Shown here piece after piece: positions 55,493 to 64,000 of a stretch of 64,000 nucleotides of DNA. Below the pieces are notes generated by a model that was not told where the DNA came from, made no database searches, and saw only the letters and a program-made list of their open reading frames with translations. The stretch's first letter is position 1; each line of letters opens with the position of its first letter. Made by a program: the position numbers and the translations under genes. Location: NCBI RefSeq assembly GCF_000183425.1, contig NC_014759.1, positions 2,573,001 to 2,637,000 of the forward strand, written 5' to 3'. The stretch is from Marivirga tractuosa DSM 4126. GTDB taxonomy: Bacteria; Bacteroidota; Bacteroidia; Cytophagales; Cyclobacteriaceae.

Positions 55493-56659
55493 TTGACTTA
55501 TAAAATACTTTTTTTAGGCTACTGGAATTTGGATGATGGTTTAACCCATTCAACTATTTTTCCTCATTTAAAAATTCTTAAAAAAATCCAAAGTGTGGAA
55601 TATTTACATTTTTGTAACACACAAAGAGAGGAAATTACGGAAGAAAATCTTAAAAAAATTTCAAATTTAGATATTGACTACAGTCCTTTATATTCTAAAA
55701 ATCTATCTTTTAATCATCTGAATAAAATCTACGACTTTATTCATTTCCCTAAATTAATTCAGCGGTTATGCGTTAAACATAAAATTAATTTGATCATTAG
55801 CCGAGGTGCACCAGCTGGCTCGTTAGCTTTTTTGGCAACCAAAAAAAATAAAATTCCTTTTGTAGTGGAATCTTTTGAGCCACATGCTGATTATATGAAA
55901 GCTGCTGGACAATGGAAAAGTTATGGTTTAAAATATTTATTTCAAAAGCATTGGGAAGCACAGCAAAAAAAATATGCCAAAGCTGTAATCACGGTAGCAG
56001 AGAATTATCGAAATTGTTTAATAGAGGAAGGAGTTAATAAAGGTAAAATTTTTGTAGCCCCCTGTGCGGTTGACCAAAATATTTTTTATAAAGATATAGG
56101 ATTAAGGAAAAAAATTAGATTAGAATTAAATATTCCTGATAATGCAGTGGTAGGGGTATATGCTGGAAAGTTTGGCGGCTTATATTTAGAAGAGAAAGCT
56201 TTTCAAATTTTCAGCAAAGCTTTTGAGGAAATTAAAGACTTTCATTTATTGCTTTTGACTAATACAGATTCAAATTGGCTGAATGAAATGATATCTCAAT
56301 ATAATTTACCTTCCAACCGAATATATATAAAATTCGTCTCTTATAATGAGGTAAACAATTATTTGAATGCTGCTGATTTTGCTTTTGCACTATATAAAAT
56401 TAATATAGTTAGTCAGTATTTAAGCCCCGTAAAAATTGGAGAATATTGGGCTTGTGGTTTAGCAGCTTATATAACTCAAAATTTGGGAGATGAAATGCAT
56501 TGGATAGAAGAGAAAAAATTAGGAGTTATCTTAGATGGAAATGAGCAAAATATATTTAATAATTTAATGGATTTTTCCTCTCAGGAAATAATAAGAAATG
56601 GAATTGAAATCAGAAGTATAGAAAAAGTAAGTCAAGTATATAAACAAATATTAAATTGA
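55493..56659 (+). CDS. GT4-family glycosyltransferase
   Basis: 388 residues from a TTG at 55493; the first residues TYKILFLGYWNLDDGLTHST form the expected first strand and no ATG lies nearby. The acceptor half includes FVVESFEPHADYMKAAGQWK, and the donor half VVGVYAGKFGGLYLEEKAFQ and IKFVSYNEVNNYLNAADFAF, with VKIGEYWACGLAAYITQNLG near the E-rich motif. Its TGA overlaps the TTG start of the large T9SS protein by 4 bp, so both are probably translated together. Confidence 0.8.
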   Translation: MTYKILFLGYWNLDDGLTHSTIFPHLKILKKIQSVEYLHFCNTQREEITEENLKKISNLDIDYSPLYSKNLSFNHLNKIYDFIHFPKLIQRLCVKHKINLIISRGAPAGSLAFLATKKNKIPFVVESFEPHADYMKAAGQWKSYGLKYLFQKHWEAQQKKYAKAVITVAENYRNCLIEEGVNKGKIFVAPCAVDQNIFYKDIGLRKKIRLELNIPDNAVVGVYAGKFGGLYLEEKAFQIFSKAFEEIKDFHLLLLTNTDSNWLNEMISQYNLPSNRIYIKFVSYNEVNNYLNAADFAFALYKINIVSQYLSPVKIGEYWACGLAAYITQNLGDEMHWIEEKKLGVILDGNEQNIFNNLMDFSSQEIIRNGIEIRSIEKVSQVYKQILN

Positions 56660-59600
56660 TTAAAGGAATATACATATTGATTTTATGCACTCTAATACCT
56701 TATCAATTATTTGCTCAGGTCTCTGCGGATTTTAATTTACCATCTGAGGTTTGCTTAGAGCAACAATTTCAATTAGAGAATACCTCAGTTAATGCTGATA
56801 ACTATGAATGGGATTTTTGTTTTGAGGACTTTTCTACTTTAACCCCTAGTTTTGATTCTTTTTCCAGTTCGGGACTGTCATTGCCATTTGAGGCACGAAT
56901 CATTCAAAGTGATACAAGTTCTTTCGTTTTCATCCCTAACCGTAATGGCAATACAATTAGAAGGTACCATGTATCAAATGATTTTAACACTATATATTCA
57001 GAAAATAATGTTGAAAACATTAATTCTTATTTTCAAGAACCTATTTCAATAGATATAAAACATATTAACAACAAATGGATAGGTTTTGCTTCTGATTTTT
57101 CTTTAGATAAAGTGTTTATATTGGATTTTGGGAACAACCTAAATGCTGCACCCAGCATTGAAGAATTGCAATTGAATACCATTGCATTAGATGGTGCGAC
57201 CAGGATCCACATTGAAGACGGAAATGACTCTACATTTTTGTTTTTAAGTAATTTCGGAACCGCTAAGCTGTCAAAAATTGTATTAGAAAACTCAGACTTA
57301 CTAACAACAGTTGTTGAAAATGAATATACAATACCAGGAGCTGGTGGCCTTTCCTCATTTGATATTATAAAATACAATCCCAATAACTGGCTGATGTTGC
57401 TTGGTCAATCAAGTGGGAACACTCTAATTAAATTAAAATTTAATTCTTCACTAAATTCAGATCCTGTAATTGAAAATTTAGCAAATACAGGAGATGCTTA
57501 TACTAAACCTACTGGGCCACAAATTTTTAGGGAAGGGGATAATTTTTATGCCTTACTAATAAACAGAGGTGGACAGTTTTTCAGATTGGATTTTGGCAAT
57601 GATATAGAGTCTGTTCCTGCGGTTACTAATTATGGTATTGCCACAGGGTCCAATGCCAGTTGGTCATTTGATCTAATAAAAAATGATAGTTCAAGGTTTA
57701 TTGGGTTCTTTACAAAATTTAATTCAAATCTAGCAATTAAAGTTAGTTTTGATGATCCTTGTAGTGCTAGTCCAGTTTATTCTAGTGAAGTAGAACCTAT
57801 TGTTAAATACAATTCTTCAGGCACAAAAAACATTAATTTAAATGCGTTTAACTCTAATGGAGAAGTTAATACAATTTCAAAATCATTAAATGTTACAGTT
57901 GACAAAGCACCTATCGGTCAAATTATATTAGACTCTGTCTATTGCATAGCTGATAATATTAGTTTTTCCTTCGATACCCAAGACGATATAAAAATCTATG
58001 ACTGGGATTTTGGGGACGGCAATACAAATACTACTATTTCCCCCACGCATCAATATGCAACAGAGGGGGAATATATTATAAGTTTGGAAGTAGAAAGCGC
58101 GGCAGGGTGTCCCAATATTTTTTATGATACCTTGACTATTTTGCCTGAGCCCCAGCCGGAATTCTCCACGACAGATACAGAATACTGCACTTTTGAATCC
58201 ATTGCCTTTAACAATACCACTCCTTTTGATTTTGGTGAGAATGTAGATTGGTCATGGGATTTTAATGGAGAGGGGGGCAGTACGGAAGAAAATCCTGACT
58301 TTATTTTTGAAAGTGCTGGCACTAAAACCATCACCTTGGAAGCTAATGTATTGGGCTGCTTGCAGACTTTTCAATCCACCTTGGAGATAATAGAGGGCCC
58401 GGAAGTAGATTTTTCTTATGACAGTAATTGCTTGGGAGAGGCGATTCAATTTACAAATCTAAGCACGGGGGCGAATATAACGGGTTACCAGTGGGATTTT
58501 GGAAATGGAGAAAGCAGCACCTCCGAAAATCCACAAATGACTTATAATAATGGGGGCATTTACTCAGTAGCTTTAACTGTCACTAATGCCAGTGGCTGTG
58601 AAAATATCACAACCCAAAACATTCAAGTTTTTGAGCAAGTAGTCGATAGCATCATGGCTACCGAAGCAATAGAAAACCTTCCATTTAATTTGGGTATTGA
58701 CTGGAGAAATGATTTTGATAGCACTCAAACCCTTAGTTACGAATGGAAAATTGATGGAGAAACTCAAGTAGCGGATACCGCTACCTATACTTTACCTCAA
58801 GGAATATACTCAGTGAATTTAGAGATTACAGCAGAAAGTAATTGCCTTTTTACAACACAAAGCTTTGTTGAAGTTAAAGTCTCAGAAAGCCCGACTCCAG
58901 ATTTTAACTTACCTTCTGAAGTTTGTTTACAGGAACAATTTGAAATAGAAAACACCTCGATAAATGCAGATGCATTTGAATGGGTCTTTTGTGTAAATGA
59001 TTATGATAGCCTAAATCCCAATTTTAATTTAGTATTGGATAATAAATTGTCTCAGGCTTATGAATCTCGAATATTTTCTAGTTCTGAAAGTGAATCATAT
59101 GTTTTTATTCCAAATAGAGGCAGTGGAGAAATAAGGAGATTAAAATCTTCTGATGATTTTGAAAGTATTGATTCGGATAACCTACTAAGTTCAAAATATT
59201 CTAATCAAAACGGGCCTGTTTCAATCGACCTTATCAAGCTTAATGATAGTTGGCAGGGGTTTGTAATTGATTTCTTTAATGAAGAATTATTCTATGTGAA
59301 TTTTGGTAGTTCGCTGGATAATGAGCCTAGCTTTTCAAAGGTTCCCATAACAGGCGCTCCATTGAATGGCCCTTTTAGAGTTGAATTAGTTGAAAATGAT
59401 TCTGAACATTACTTAGTCATTTCTAATTATACTAGTCAGATATTGAAGGTTATTAAATTTCAAAATTCAGTCCTCACTGAAATTGAATCAGAACAAGATA
59501 TCTTTATTCCTGATGTCACTAATTTGACTAGTTTTGATATAATGAATGTAGAAGGAAATAAATTTATACTTTTACTCGGTGCCCAACAAAATAATTTAGT

Positions 59601-62478
59601 CAAACTTGAGTTTCCAGATGGACTGAATTCAAATCCCTCTATTTCAAAAATTAACCCCAATAACTTAACGCTTCAAAGGTCAACAGGGGTATATATGTTT
59701 GAAGTTGCTGGTAATTATTATTCTTATATTCAAAGTAGAGATGGAGATTTTTATTTGTTAAACTTTGGCAATAGTTATTTAAATGTGCCAATAGGAAGAA
59801 ATTTCGGAAGTATTGATGATTCTAATATAACTTGGAGTATAGACTTTTATAGAACAAATTCTATCCGTTTGGTTGGATTAATTCCAAAATTTTCAAACAA
59901 CAATCTTTATAGGGTTTCTTTTGAAGATGAATGTTCATCAAGTTTACCCAAATCTGAAGATGTGAATCCCGTTACATCCTACTCCCAACCCGGCACCTAC
60001 CCCATCACCCTAACCGCCTACCATCCCAACGGAAATTCCGCTTCCATCACCAAAGAAATCACCGTAACAGAAAACCAAGCTCCAGAGATAGTATTTGCTA
60101 CAGGAGAGGATTTATGTGTGGGTGCACCTATTCAGTTTTCAAGCGAAAGCAATAAAGAAATAAGTTCCTATAGCTGGGATTTTGGGGATGGCAATACTTC
60201 CACCGAAGCCAATCCCGACCACCTTTTTAGCAGTGCTGGGGAGTATTTAGTTGAGCTATCCGTAACCGATACGGCAGGCTGCAATAATCTTTTTCAAGAT
60301 AGCATAAGCGTTTATGCTGAGCCGCAGCCCGATTTTCAGGCAAGTGCACAAGGCACTATCTGCTCTCAAAAGCCAGTTGTTTTTGAAAATACAACCTCTT
60401 TACCTACTACCGCCTCTTTCCAATGGGATTTTGGAGATGGCAGTACTTCAACAGAAGAAAACCCCGAACATATTTATGCAGAAGAGGGCGAATACATCAT
60501 TAATTTTCAAATTGAAATGGCGGGCTGCCTGGTAGAGAAAACCGATACCATTTCGGTAAACCCTGGTCCTTTGGTGGATTTTAATTATAATGATGATTGC
60601 TTTGGTCAGGTGGTTAATTTTGAAAATAGCAGCACAGGCGAGTTCCTGCAAAGTTTCCAATGGAATTTTGGGGATGGCTCGCAGTCCACCCAAACAAGCC
60701 CCAACCATAGTTACGATTCCGCTGGCAGCTACAATGTAAAGCTCAGTGCTTTCACCAGCAATGGTTGTGATTATACCTTCGAAAAGCAAGTAGTCGTTCA
60801 TCCGGTAGCCACCGTAGCTTTTCAATCGGAAGTAGCTTGTGCTAATCAGGCCGTGCAATTCAATGAGCAGGTTACTTTACAGCAATCCAATGTCACCGAT
60901 TACCTCTGGGATTTTGGCGTTGCAGGAACCACTTCTGATGTATCCACTTCAGCCAATCCGCAATTTGCTTTTCCAGCTGCGGGTAATTATCAAGTACGTT
61001 TACAAGTCACCACAGCAGATGGCTGTACCACATCGGGCACGCAAACGGTAGCCGTGCAAGCCCTTCCGCAGCCAGCCTTCACTTATGAAGACAATTGCCT
61101 CAGCAATGCCATTTTGTTTAGCCCTCAAAATACAGATAACATTATTGCCCATTTCTGGGAACTACAAGATGAGACCGGAGCTGTAGTCTTTACGGCTCAG
61201 TCTGAAAATTTCTCTTACGCATTTGAAAATCCCGGCACTTATCAATTGCGCTACCGACAGCAGAATGAAAACCTATGCAGCAATTCCATAACGGAAAGCA
61301 TTGAAATATTGCCACTACCAACCCCTGATTTTCAAGTAGGGAGCATTTGTGCAAACGCGGCCATTACTTTTGAAAATTTAACGGATTTAAAAGGGAATAT
61401 TTTGAAAAATTATAACTGGAGCATTAACGGGGACGTGATTTCCACCGATTTCCGGCCGCAGTACAGCTTTCAGAATAGCGGAGACTTTCTCCTCGGTCTT
61501 CAGGTAGAAACCCAAAATGGTTGTATCCAAAGCATCGAAAAAACCATTACCGTTTCCCCATCACCAGAAGCCTTTTTCGAACTCGAACAAACCCTAGCCG
61601 CCTATCCCTACACCCTCAGCCTCAATGCCGAGGAGTATCAAGTATCAAGTATCAAGTATCAAGACGAACAAGCTACAAAAATGGCTAACCGCACTGTCCC
61701 AGTTTCCCCTTTGGGGACTAAGGGGCTTTCAACTTCCCCTTTGGGGATTGAGGGGCTTTGGACCCTAAATGGCGATACCATCTCCACGACTCCAGCACTC
61801 AACCACACCATCACCCAAACCGGCACCTACCTACTAGGCTTAATCCTAACCAATGAGGCAGGCTGTACAGATTCGCATTTTGAGCAAATCAGAATACGAG
61901 AGCCAAATTTGGATATTGCGCTAAGTAATTTAAGCATTACGCAAGATGACGATTTCACAAGTTTTGTATTAAATATCAGCAACAAAGGAACCTTGGTGCC
62001 AGAAAGACTGGACCTAGAGATTGATTTAGGCAGCTATTCGGTTACTGAAACCATAGAAGAGCCCTTATTGACAGAGAGAAATCGAAATGTGGCCTTGAGC
62101 ATAAAGCTGACGGAAGAACAAATCAGAGGCTTAGCCAAAATTTGTATTCGAGCAATTCCGCAGTCTGCGGCATCGGATGAACGCAACGAAAGCAACAATA
62201 GAGTATGCACCAATATAGAAAGCGGATTAAATATCATGGAAATTTATCCAAATCCGGTAGTCACCAACTTTACCCTTCCCATGATCCTTCCTGAAAATGC
62301 CAATGTCACGCTAAGCTTAGAGCAAAGCAATGGACAAAACGTTAAAGTCTATTCCTATGATTTGGAAGCTGGCTATAACGAAATCCAACTAGACAGAGAA
62401 AACCTCAAGCCTGGCATCTACTTCCTCCGTATCCGCTACCAAGGCGAAGAAAAAGCCAAAAAGATTATTTTTCAGTAG
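56656..62478 (+). CDS. PKD-rich T9SS-secreted surface protein coupled to the glycan cluster
   Basis: 1,940 residues from a TTG at 56656 inside the previous stop (TTGA). A signal peptide follows (IKGIYILILCTLIPYQLFAQ). Two homologous modules of about 390 residues (about 24-410 and 748-1135) both begin DFNLPSEVCL and hold repeated propeller-like strands with FIPNR and (N/D)FGN(N/S)L. Each is followed by PKD domains with YxWDFGDGN(T/S)(S/N)T. A CARDB-like domain (LDIALSNLSITQDDDFTSFV) precedes the type A T9SS sorting domain (MEIYPNPVVTNFTL to KKIIFQ). The protein should be exported by T9SS and anchored on the surface. A repeat element is embedded in frame at 61634-61759. Coding sequence is AT-rich up to about 59950 and then much richer in GC. 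A structural or adhesive role is likely; no enzyme motif is seen. Confidence 0.85.
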   Translation: MIKGIYILILCTLIPYQLFAQVSADFNLPSEVCLEQQFQLENTSVNADNYEWDFCFEDFSTLTPSFDSFSSSGLSLPFEARIIQSDTSSFVFIPNRNGNTIRRYHVSNDFNTIYSENNVENINSYFQEPISIDIKHINNKWIGFASDFSLDKVFILDFGNNLNAAPSIEELQLNTIALDGATRIHIEDGNDSTFLFLSNFGTAKLSKIVLENSDLLTTVVENEYTIPGAGGLSSFDIIKYNPNNWLMLLGQSSGNTLIKLKFNSSLNSDPVIENLANTGDAYTKPTGPQIFREGDNFYALLINRGGQFFRLDFGNDIESVPAVTNYGIATGSNASWSFDLIKNDSSRFIGFFTKFNSNLAIKVSFDDPCSASPVYSSEVEPIVKYNSSGTKNINLNAFNSNGEVNTISKSLNVTVDKAPIGQIILDSVYCIADNISFSFDTQDDIKIYDWDFGDGNTNTTISPTHQYATEGEYIISLEVESAAGCPNIFYDTLTILPEPQPEFSTTDTEYCTFESIAFNNTTPFDFGENVDWSWDFNGEGGSTEENPDFIFESAGTKTITLEANVLGCLQTFQSTLEIIEGPEVDFSYDSNCLGEAIQFTNLSTGANITGYQWDFGNGESSTSENPQMTYNNGGIYSVALTVTNASGCENITTQNIQVFEQVVDSIMATEAIENLPFNLGIDWRNDFDSTQTLSYEWKIDGETQVADTATYTLPQGIYSVNLEITAESNCLFTTQSFVEVKVSESPTPDFNLPSEVCLQEQFEIENTSINADAFEWVFCVNDYDSLNPNFNLVLDNKLSQAYESRIFSSSESESYVFIPNRGSGEIRRLKSSDDFESIDSDNLLSSKYSNQNGPVSIDLIKLNDSWQGFVIDFFNEELFYVNFGSSLDNEPSFSKVPITGAPLNGPFRVELVENDSEHYLVISNYTSQILKVIKFQNSVLTEIESEQDIFIPDVTNLTSFDIMNVEGNKFILLLGAQQNNLVKLEFPDGLNSNPSISKINPNNLTLQRSTGVYMFEVAGNYYSYIQSRDGDFYLLNFGNSYLNVPIGRNFGSIDDSNITWSIDFYRTNSIRLVGLIPKFSNNNLYRVSFEDECSSSLPKSEDVNPVTSYSQPGTYPITLTAYHPNGNSASITKEITVTENQAPEIVFATGEDLCVGAPIQFSSESNKEISSYSWDFGDGNTSTEANPDHLFSSAGEYLVELSVTDTAGCNNLFQDSISVYAEPQPDFQASAQGTICSQKPVVFENTTSLPTTASFQWDFGDGSTSTEENPEHIYAEEGEYIINFQIEMAGCLVEKTDTISVNPGPLVDFNYNDDCFGQVVNFENSSTGEFLQSFQWNFGDGSQSTQTSPNHSYDSAGSYNVKLSAFTSNGCDYTFEKQVVVHPVATVAFQSEVACANQAVQFNEQVTLQQSNVTDYLWDFGVAGTTSDVSTSANPQFAFPAAGNYQVRLQVTTADGCTTSGTQTVAVQALPQPAFTYEDNCLSNAILFSPQNTDNIIAHFWELQDETGAVVFTAQSENFSYAFENPGTYQLRYRQQNENLCSNSITESIEILPLPTPDFQVGSICANAAITFENLTDLKGNILKNYNWSINGDVISTDFRPQYSFQNSGDFLLGLQVETQNGCIQSIEKTITVSPSPEAFFELEQTLAAYPYTLSLNAEEYQVSSIKYQDEQATKMANRTVPVSPLGTKGLSTSPLGIEGLWTLNGDTISTTPALNHTITQTGTYLLGLILTNEAGCTDSHFEQIRIREPNLDIALSNLSITQDDDFTSFVLNISNKGTLVPERLDLEIDLGSYSVTETIEEPLLTERNRNVALSIKLTEEQIRGLAKICIRAIPQSAASDERNESNNRVCTNIESGLNIMEIYPNPVVTNFTLPMILPENANVTLSLEQSNGQNVKVYSYDLEAGYNEIQLDRENLKPGIYFLRIRYQGEEKAKKIIFQ
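61634..61759. repeat. Tandem heptamers and CCCC/GGGG palindromes inserted in a coding region
   Basis: Four perfect copies of AGTATCA (61634-61661) are followed by two 26-bp units at 61704-61729 and 61734-61759, each with CCCCTTTGGGG and a trailing AGGGGCTTT. They add about 40 residues of low-complexity sequence to a PKD region without breaking the frame. Similar C/G palindromes occur between genes at 41.97, 62.5-62.7 and 63.35 kb. Confidence 0.75.
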
Positions 62479-62501
62479 TGTATTCAATACCGCTGCAGTC
62501 C

Positions 62502-62698
62502 TTCAAGCAACACCCCTATAATCCCCTCAAGGGGATATTCCTCACTGATTTTATTTAGCAGTAAACATTACCTTCCTCACTATTGTTCATTGATTTTCCA
62601 TTCTAAAAAATTTAGAAAAGCATTTAGCTTTCAAATTAGAATACAAAGGTAATTCCGAGCGACTCCCCCCTTGAGGGGGGCGAAGGGGGGTGTCTTTA
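62502..62698. repeat. Direct repeat, copy 1, flanking the DUF559 pseudogene
   Basis: About 197 bp beginning TTCAAG-AACACCCCTAT and ending CCTTGAGGGGGG-GAAGGGGGGTGT. The core (TTTAGAAAAGCATTTAGCTT, then AATACAAA-GTA-TTC) is nearly the same in copy 2. It contains a TCCCCTCAAGGGGA hairpin (about 62522-62535) that could stop transcription from the large T9SS gene. Confidence 0.7.
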
Positions 62699-63073
62699 AC
62701 CCAAAGACAGCTTTTCAATACAATCCTCAATTGACTTCAATATTGATTCAATTTGACGTTTAACATCTAAATCATCAAATCTTAAGAATCTAACGCCAAA
62801 TTTCTCCAGCCTTTTTTGCCTCTTTTGGTCATACTTAACAGTATCTTCATTATCATGCGAAGACCCATCTATCTCAATTGCCAACATTAATTAGTGACAA
62901 TAAAAATCTACAATATAATGATCTATTGGAACCTGTCTATGAAACTGAAAGCCTAGTTTTCTTCCTTTAATTTGCTCCCATAGCAATATTTCAGATAGGG
63001 TACTATTTTTCTTTAACTCTCTAGCTAATTCTTTAAGATAAGGTTTATAGGGGATGATTTTATTTTTGGTCAA
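62696..63073 (-). pseudogene. DUF559 endonuclease-like gene with one nonsense codon
   Basis: One frame on the minus strand reads MTKNKIIPYKPYLKELAREL to PIDHYIVDFYCH, a TAA at 62893-62891, and continues unbroken as LMLAIEIDGSSHDN to EDCIEKLSLG. In DUF559 (Vsr-like PD-(D/E)xK nuclease fold) proteins the consensus is VDFYC-x-x-x-LAIEIDGxxH, so a GAA to TAA change is the simplest explanation. Without it the protein would be 125 residues, the normal family length, with D, E-x-D and H core residues intact. A start at ATG 62887 would give only the second half. It is flanked on both sides by copies of a 200-bp repeat. Confidence 0.82.
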
Positions 63074-63180
63074 AACAGAATAAATTTTTAATTTTAATAC
63101 AAGTCTAATTAGATTATATCAGTACAATATCAAATTTAAAAAAAATAAATATTTCTGTGCGACTTTCTTCTCCTCTCAAT

Positions 63181-63381
63181 TTCAAGAAACACCCCTATGG
63201 TCCCCGCCAGCTGGCTGGACAATCTCATGGATTAAATATAGCAGTGAACAATAACTTTCATCATTATTAATCATAGATTTTCCCTTCTAATATAATTCAG
63301 AAAAGCATTTAGCTTTCGAATTAAAATACAAAAGTACTTCTGTGAGAATCCCCCCTTGAGGGGGGTGAAGGGGGTGTTCTT
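63181..63381. repeat. Direct repeat, copy 2, flanking the DUF559 pseudogene
   Basis: About 201 bp in the same orientation as copy 1: TTCAAGAAACACCCCTAT at one end, TCAGAAAAGCATTTAGCTTT in the middle and CCCCTTGAGGGGGGTGAAGG at the other end. The 300-bp gap between the DUF559 pseudogene and the aldehyde dehydrogenase gene consists mainly of this repeat. Confidence 0.7.
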
Positions 63382-63402
63382 AGTGAATAGAAGGGTATAG
63401 GC

Positions 63403-64000
63403 CTACTTCATCAAAAACCGAATCATCTTCATACTATTTTGATCGAAAGGCGGATATTTTTTCCTTAAATCAAACCAGGTGCCCGATTTCAAAATGGACT
63501 TTTCATTAGAAAACGCCAGAAAGCCTGCCCTTCCATGATAACTACCATTTCCACTATTGCCTACCCCACCAAAAGGCAATTCAGGATTTGCTAAATGAAC
63601 AATGGTATTGTTCACGGAACCACCGCCAAACCTGACCCTATCCAAGAAATAATTCTCTGTTTTTTTATTAGAAGTGAAAATATAAAAAGCCAGTGGATCA
63701 GGATTTTTTTGAATAAACTCCAATGCTTCCTCATTCGTTTTATAAGTAAAAACAGGTAAAATCGGCCCGAAAACCTCTTCCTGAAATAAGGAATCCTTCT
63801 CTGTAATTCCTTCAATAATAGTCGGTTCTATTTTCCTTTTTTCATCATCAAAAGCCCCTCCAAAAACAATTTTCCCTTCTTTCAAGTAAGTCTTTAATTT
63901 ATCATACCTTTTTTGATTGACGATTTGAGCTAAATCCTTACTTTCTGTTGGTGAGATGCCATAAAACTCCATAATAGTAGCCCGCAACTCATCTACGAAC
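63403..64000 (-). CDS. Aldehyde dehydrogenase family protein, C-terminal part
   Basis: The open frame enters from beyond the window end, so only the last 198 residues or so are visible; the catalytic cysteine is outside. Visible family blocks are FQEEVFGPILPVFTYKTNEE (the EVFGP motif, contacting NAD), DPLAFYIFTSNKK, GGGSVNNTIVHLANPELPFG and GVGNSGNGSYHGRAGFLAFS, the usual end of class 3 aldehyde dehydrogenases (ALDH3/CalB-like). These oxidise fatty or aromatic aldehydes with NAD(P). The hydrophobic end FDQNSMKMIRFLMK suggests loose membrane attachment, as in fatty aldehyde dehydrogenases. Confidence 0.9.
   Translation of the reverse strand, partial: FVDELRATIMEFYGISPTESKDLAQIVNQKRYDKLKTYLKEGKIVFGGAFDDEKRKIEPTIIEGITEKDSLFQEEVFGPILPVFTYKTNEEALEFIQKNPDPLAFYIFTSNKKTENYFLDRVRFGGGSVNNTIVHLANPELPFGGVGNSGNGSYHGRAGFLAFSNEKSILKSGTWFDLRKKYPPFDQNSMKMIRFLMK

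Noticed and set aside
60448..60858. Minus-strand 136-codon frame
   Set aside because: It lies opposite well-formed PKD domains of the 1,940-residue protein and has no family pattern.
61634..61661. Heptamer repeats considered as a CRISPR or origin iteron array
   Set aside because: Units are 7 bp with no spacers and lie in frame inside a gene; no cas or replication genes are nearby.

Overview
The window comes from a low-GC member of the Bacteroidota, most likely a gliding marine Cytophagales bacterium of the Marivirga/Flammeovirgaceae kind. The genus is an inference from style; the phylum is well supported. Supporting signs are a GldJ lipoprotein, two very large proteins ending in type IX secretion (T9SS) type A sorting domains, an UpxY-type NusG paralogue heading a polysaccharide cluster, promoters of the TAnnTTTG type, and Bacteroidota-typical DUF families (DUF4783, DUF4230). 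I see no rRNA, tRNA, CRISPR array or intact insertion sequence.

Region 1 (1-7.4 kb) is ordinary chromosome: a partial acyltransferase, PspC, DUF4783, a DUF2179-type membrane protein, gldJ with a clear terminator, a radical SAM/SPASM protein, DUF4230 and an AIM24 protein. Region 2 (7.4-28.7 kb, minus strand) is the most unusual part. It is a six-gene, tightly overlapping unit read from 28.7 kb down to 7.4 kb: an inner-membrane MFS/HEAT/cNMP-binding-like protein, a cytosolic TIR/DUF4062-like protein, an nSTAND1 NTPase with one membrane segment and WD40 repeats predicted in the periplasm, an outer-membrane barrel, a lipoprotein, and a T9SS-secreted surface protein of about 3,770 residues. Together these could form a chain from cell surface to cytosol. 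I know of no description of this set.

Region 3 (28.9-33.7 kb) holds a serine hydrolase, LemA, a DUF234-type ATPase, a SlyD-like isomerase and a TPM protein. Region 4 (33.8-41.0 kb) looks like a polymorphic-toxin locus: a 1,505-residue secreted protein with a zinc-metallopeptidase motif and an AT-rich, probably exchangeable C-terminal tip, overlapped by an exported putative immunity gene. Behind it lie relics of older cassettes: a nonsense-broken GH19 lysozyme tip, its overlapping immunity gene, and a broken SH3b fragment.

Region 5 (41.2-62.5 kb, plus strand) is a surface-polysaccharide cluster: UpxY, an interposed MNT/HEPN toxin-antitoxin pair with a frameshifted toxin, an orphan Wzt-type ABC ATPase, two methyltransferases, eight glycosyltransferases (four GT2, three GT4, one GT4-like), one GT61 and two sulfotransferases. 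The genes overlap by a few bases, several with TTG starts. The run ends in a translationally coupled 1,940-residue PKD-rich T9SS cargo protein, so the product may be a sulfated, methylated glycan that decorates or anchors secreted proteins. Region 6 (62.5-64 kb) holds a DUF559 nuclease pseudogene between two roughly 200-bp direct repeats and the C-terminal part of an aldehyde dehydrogenase.
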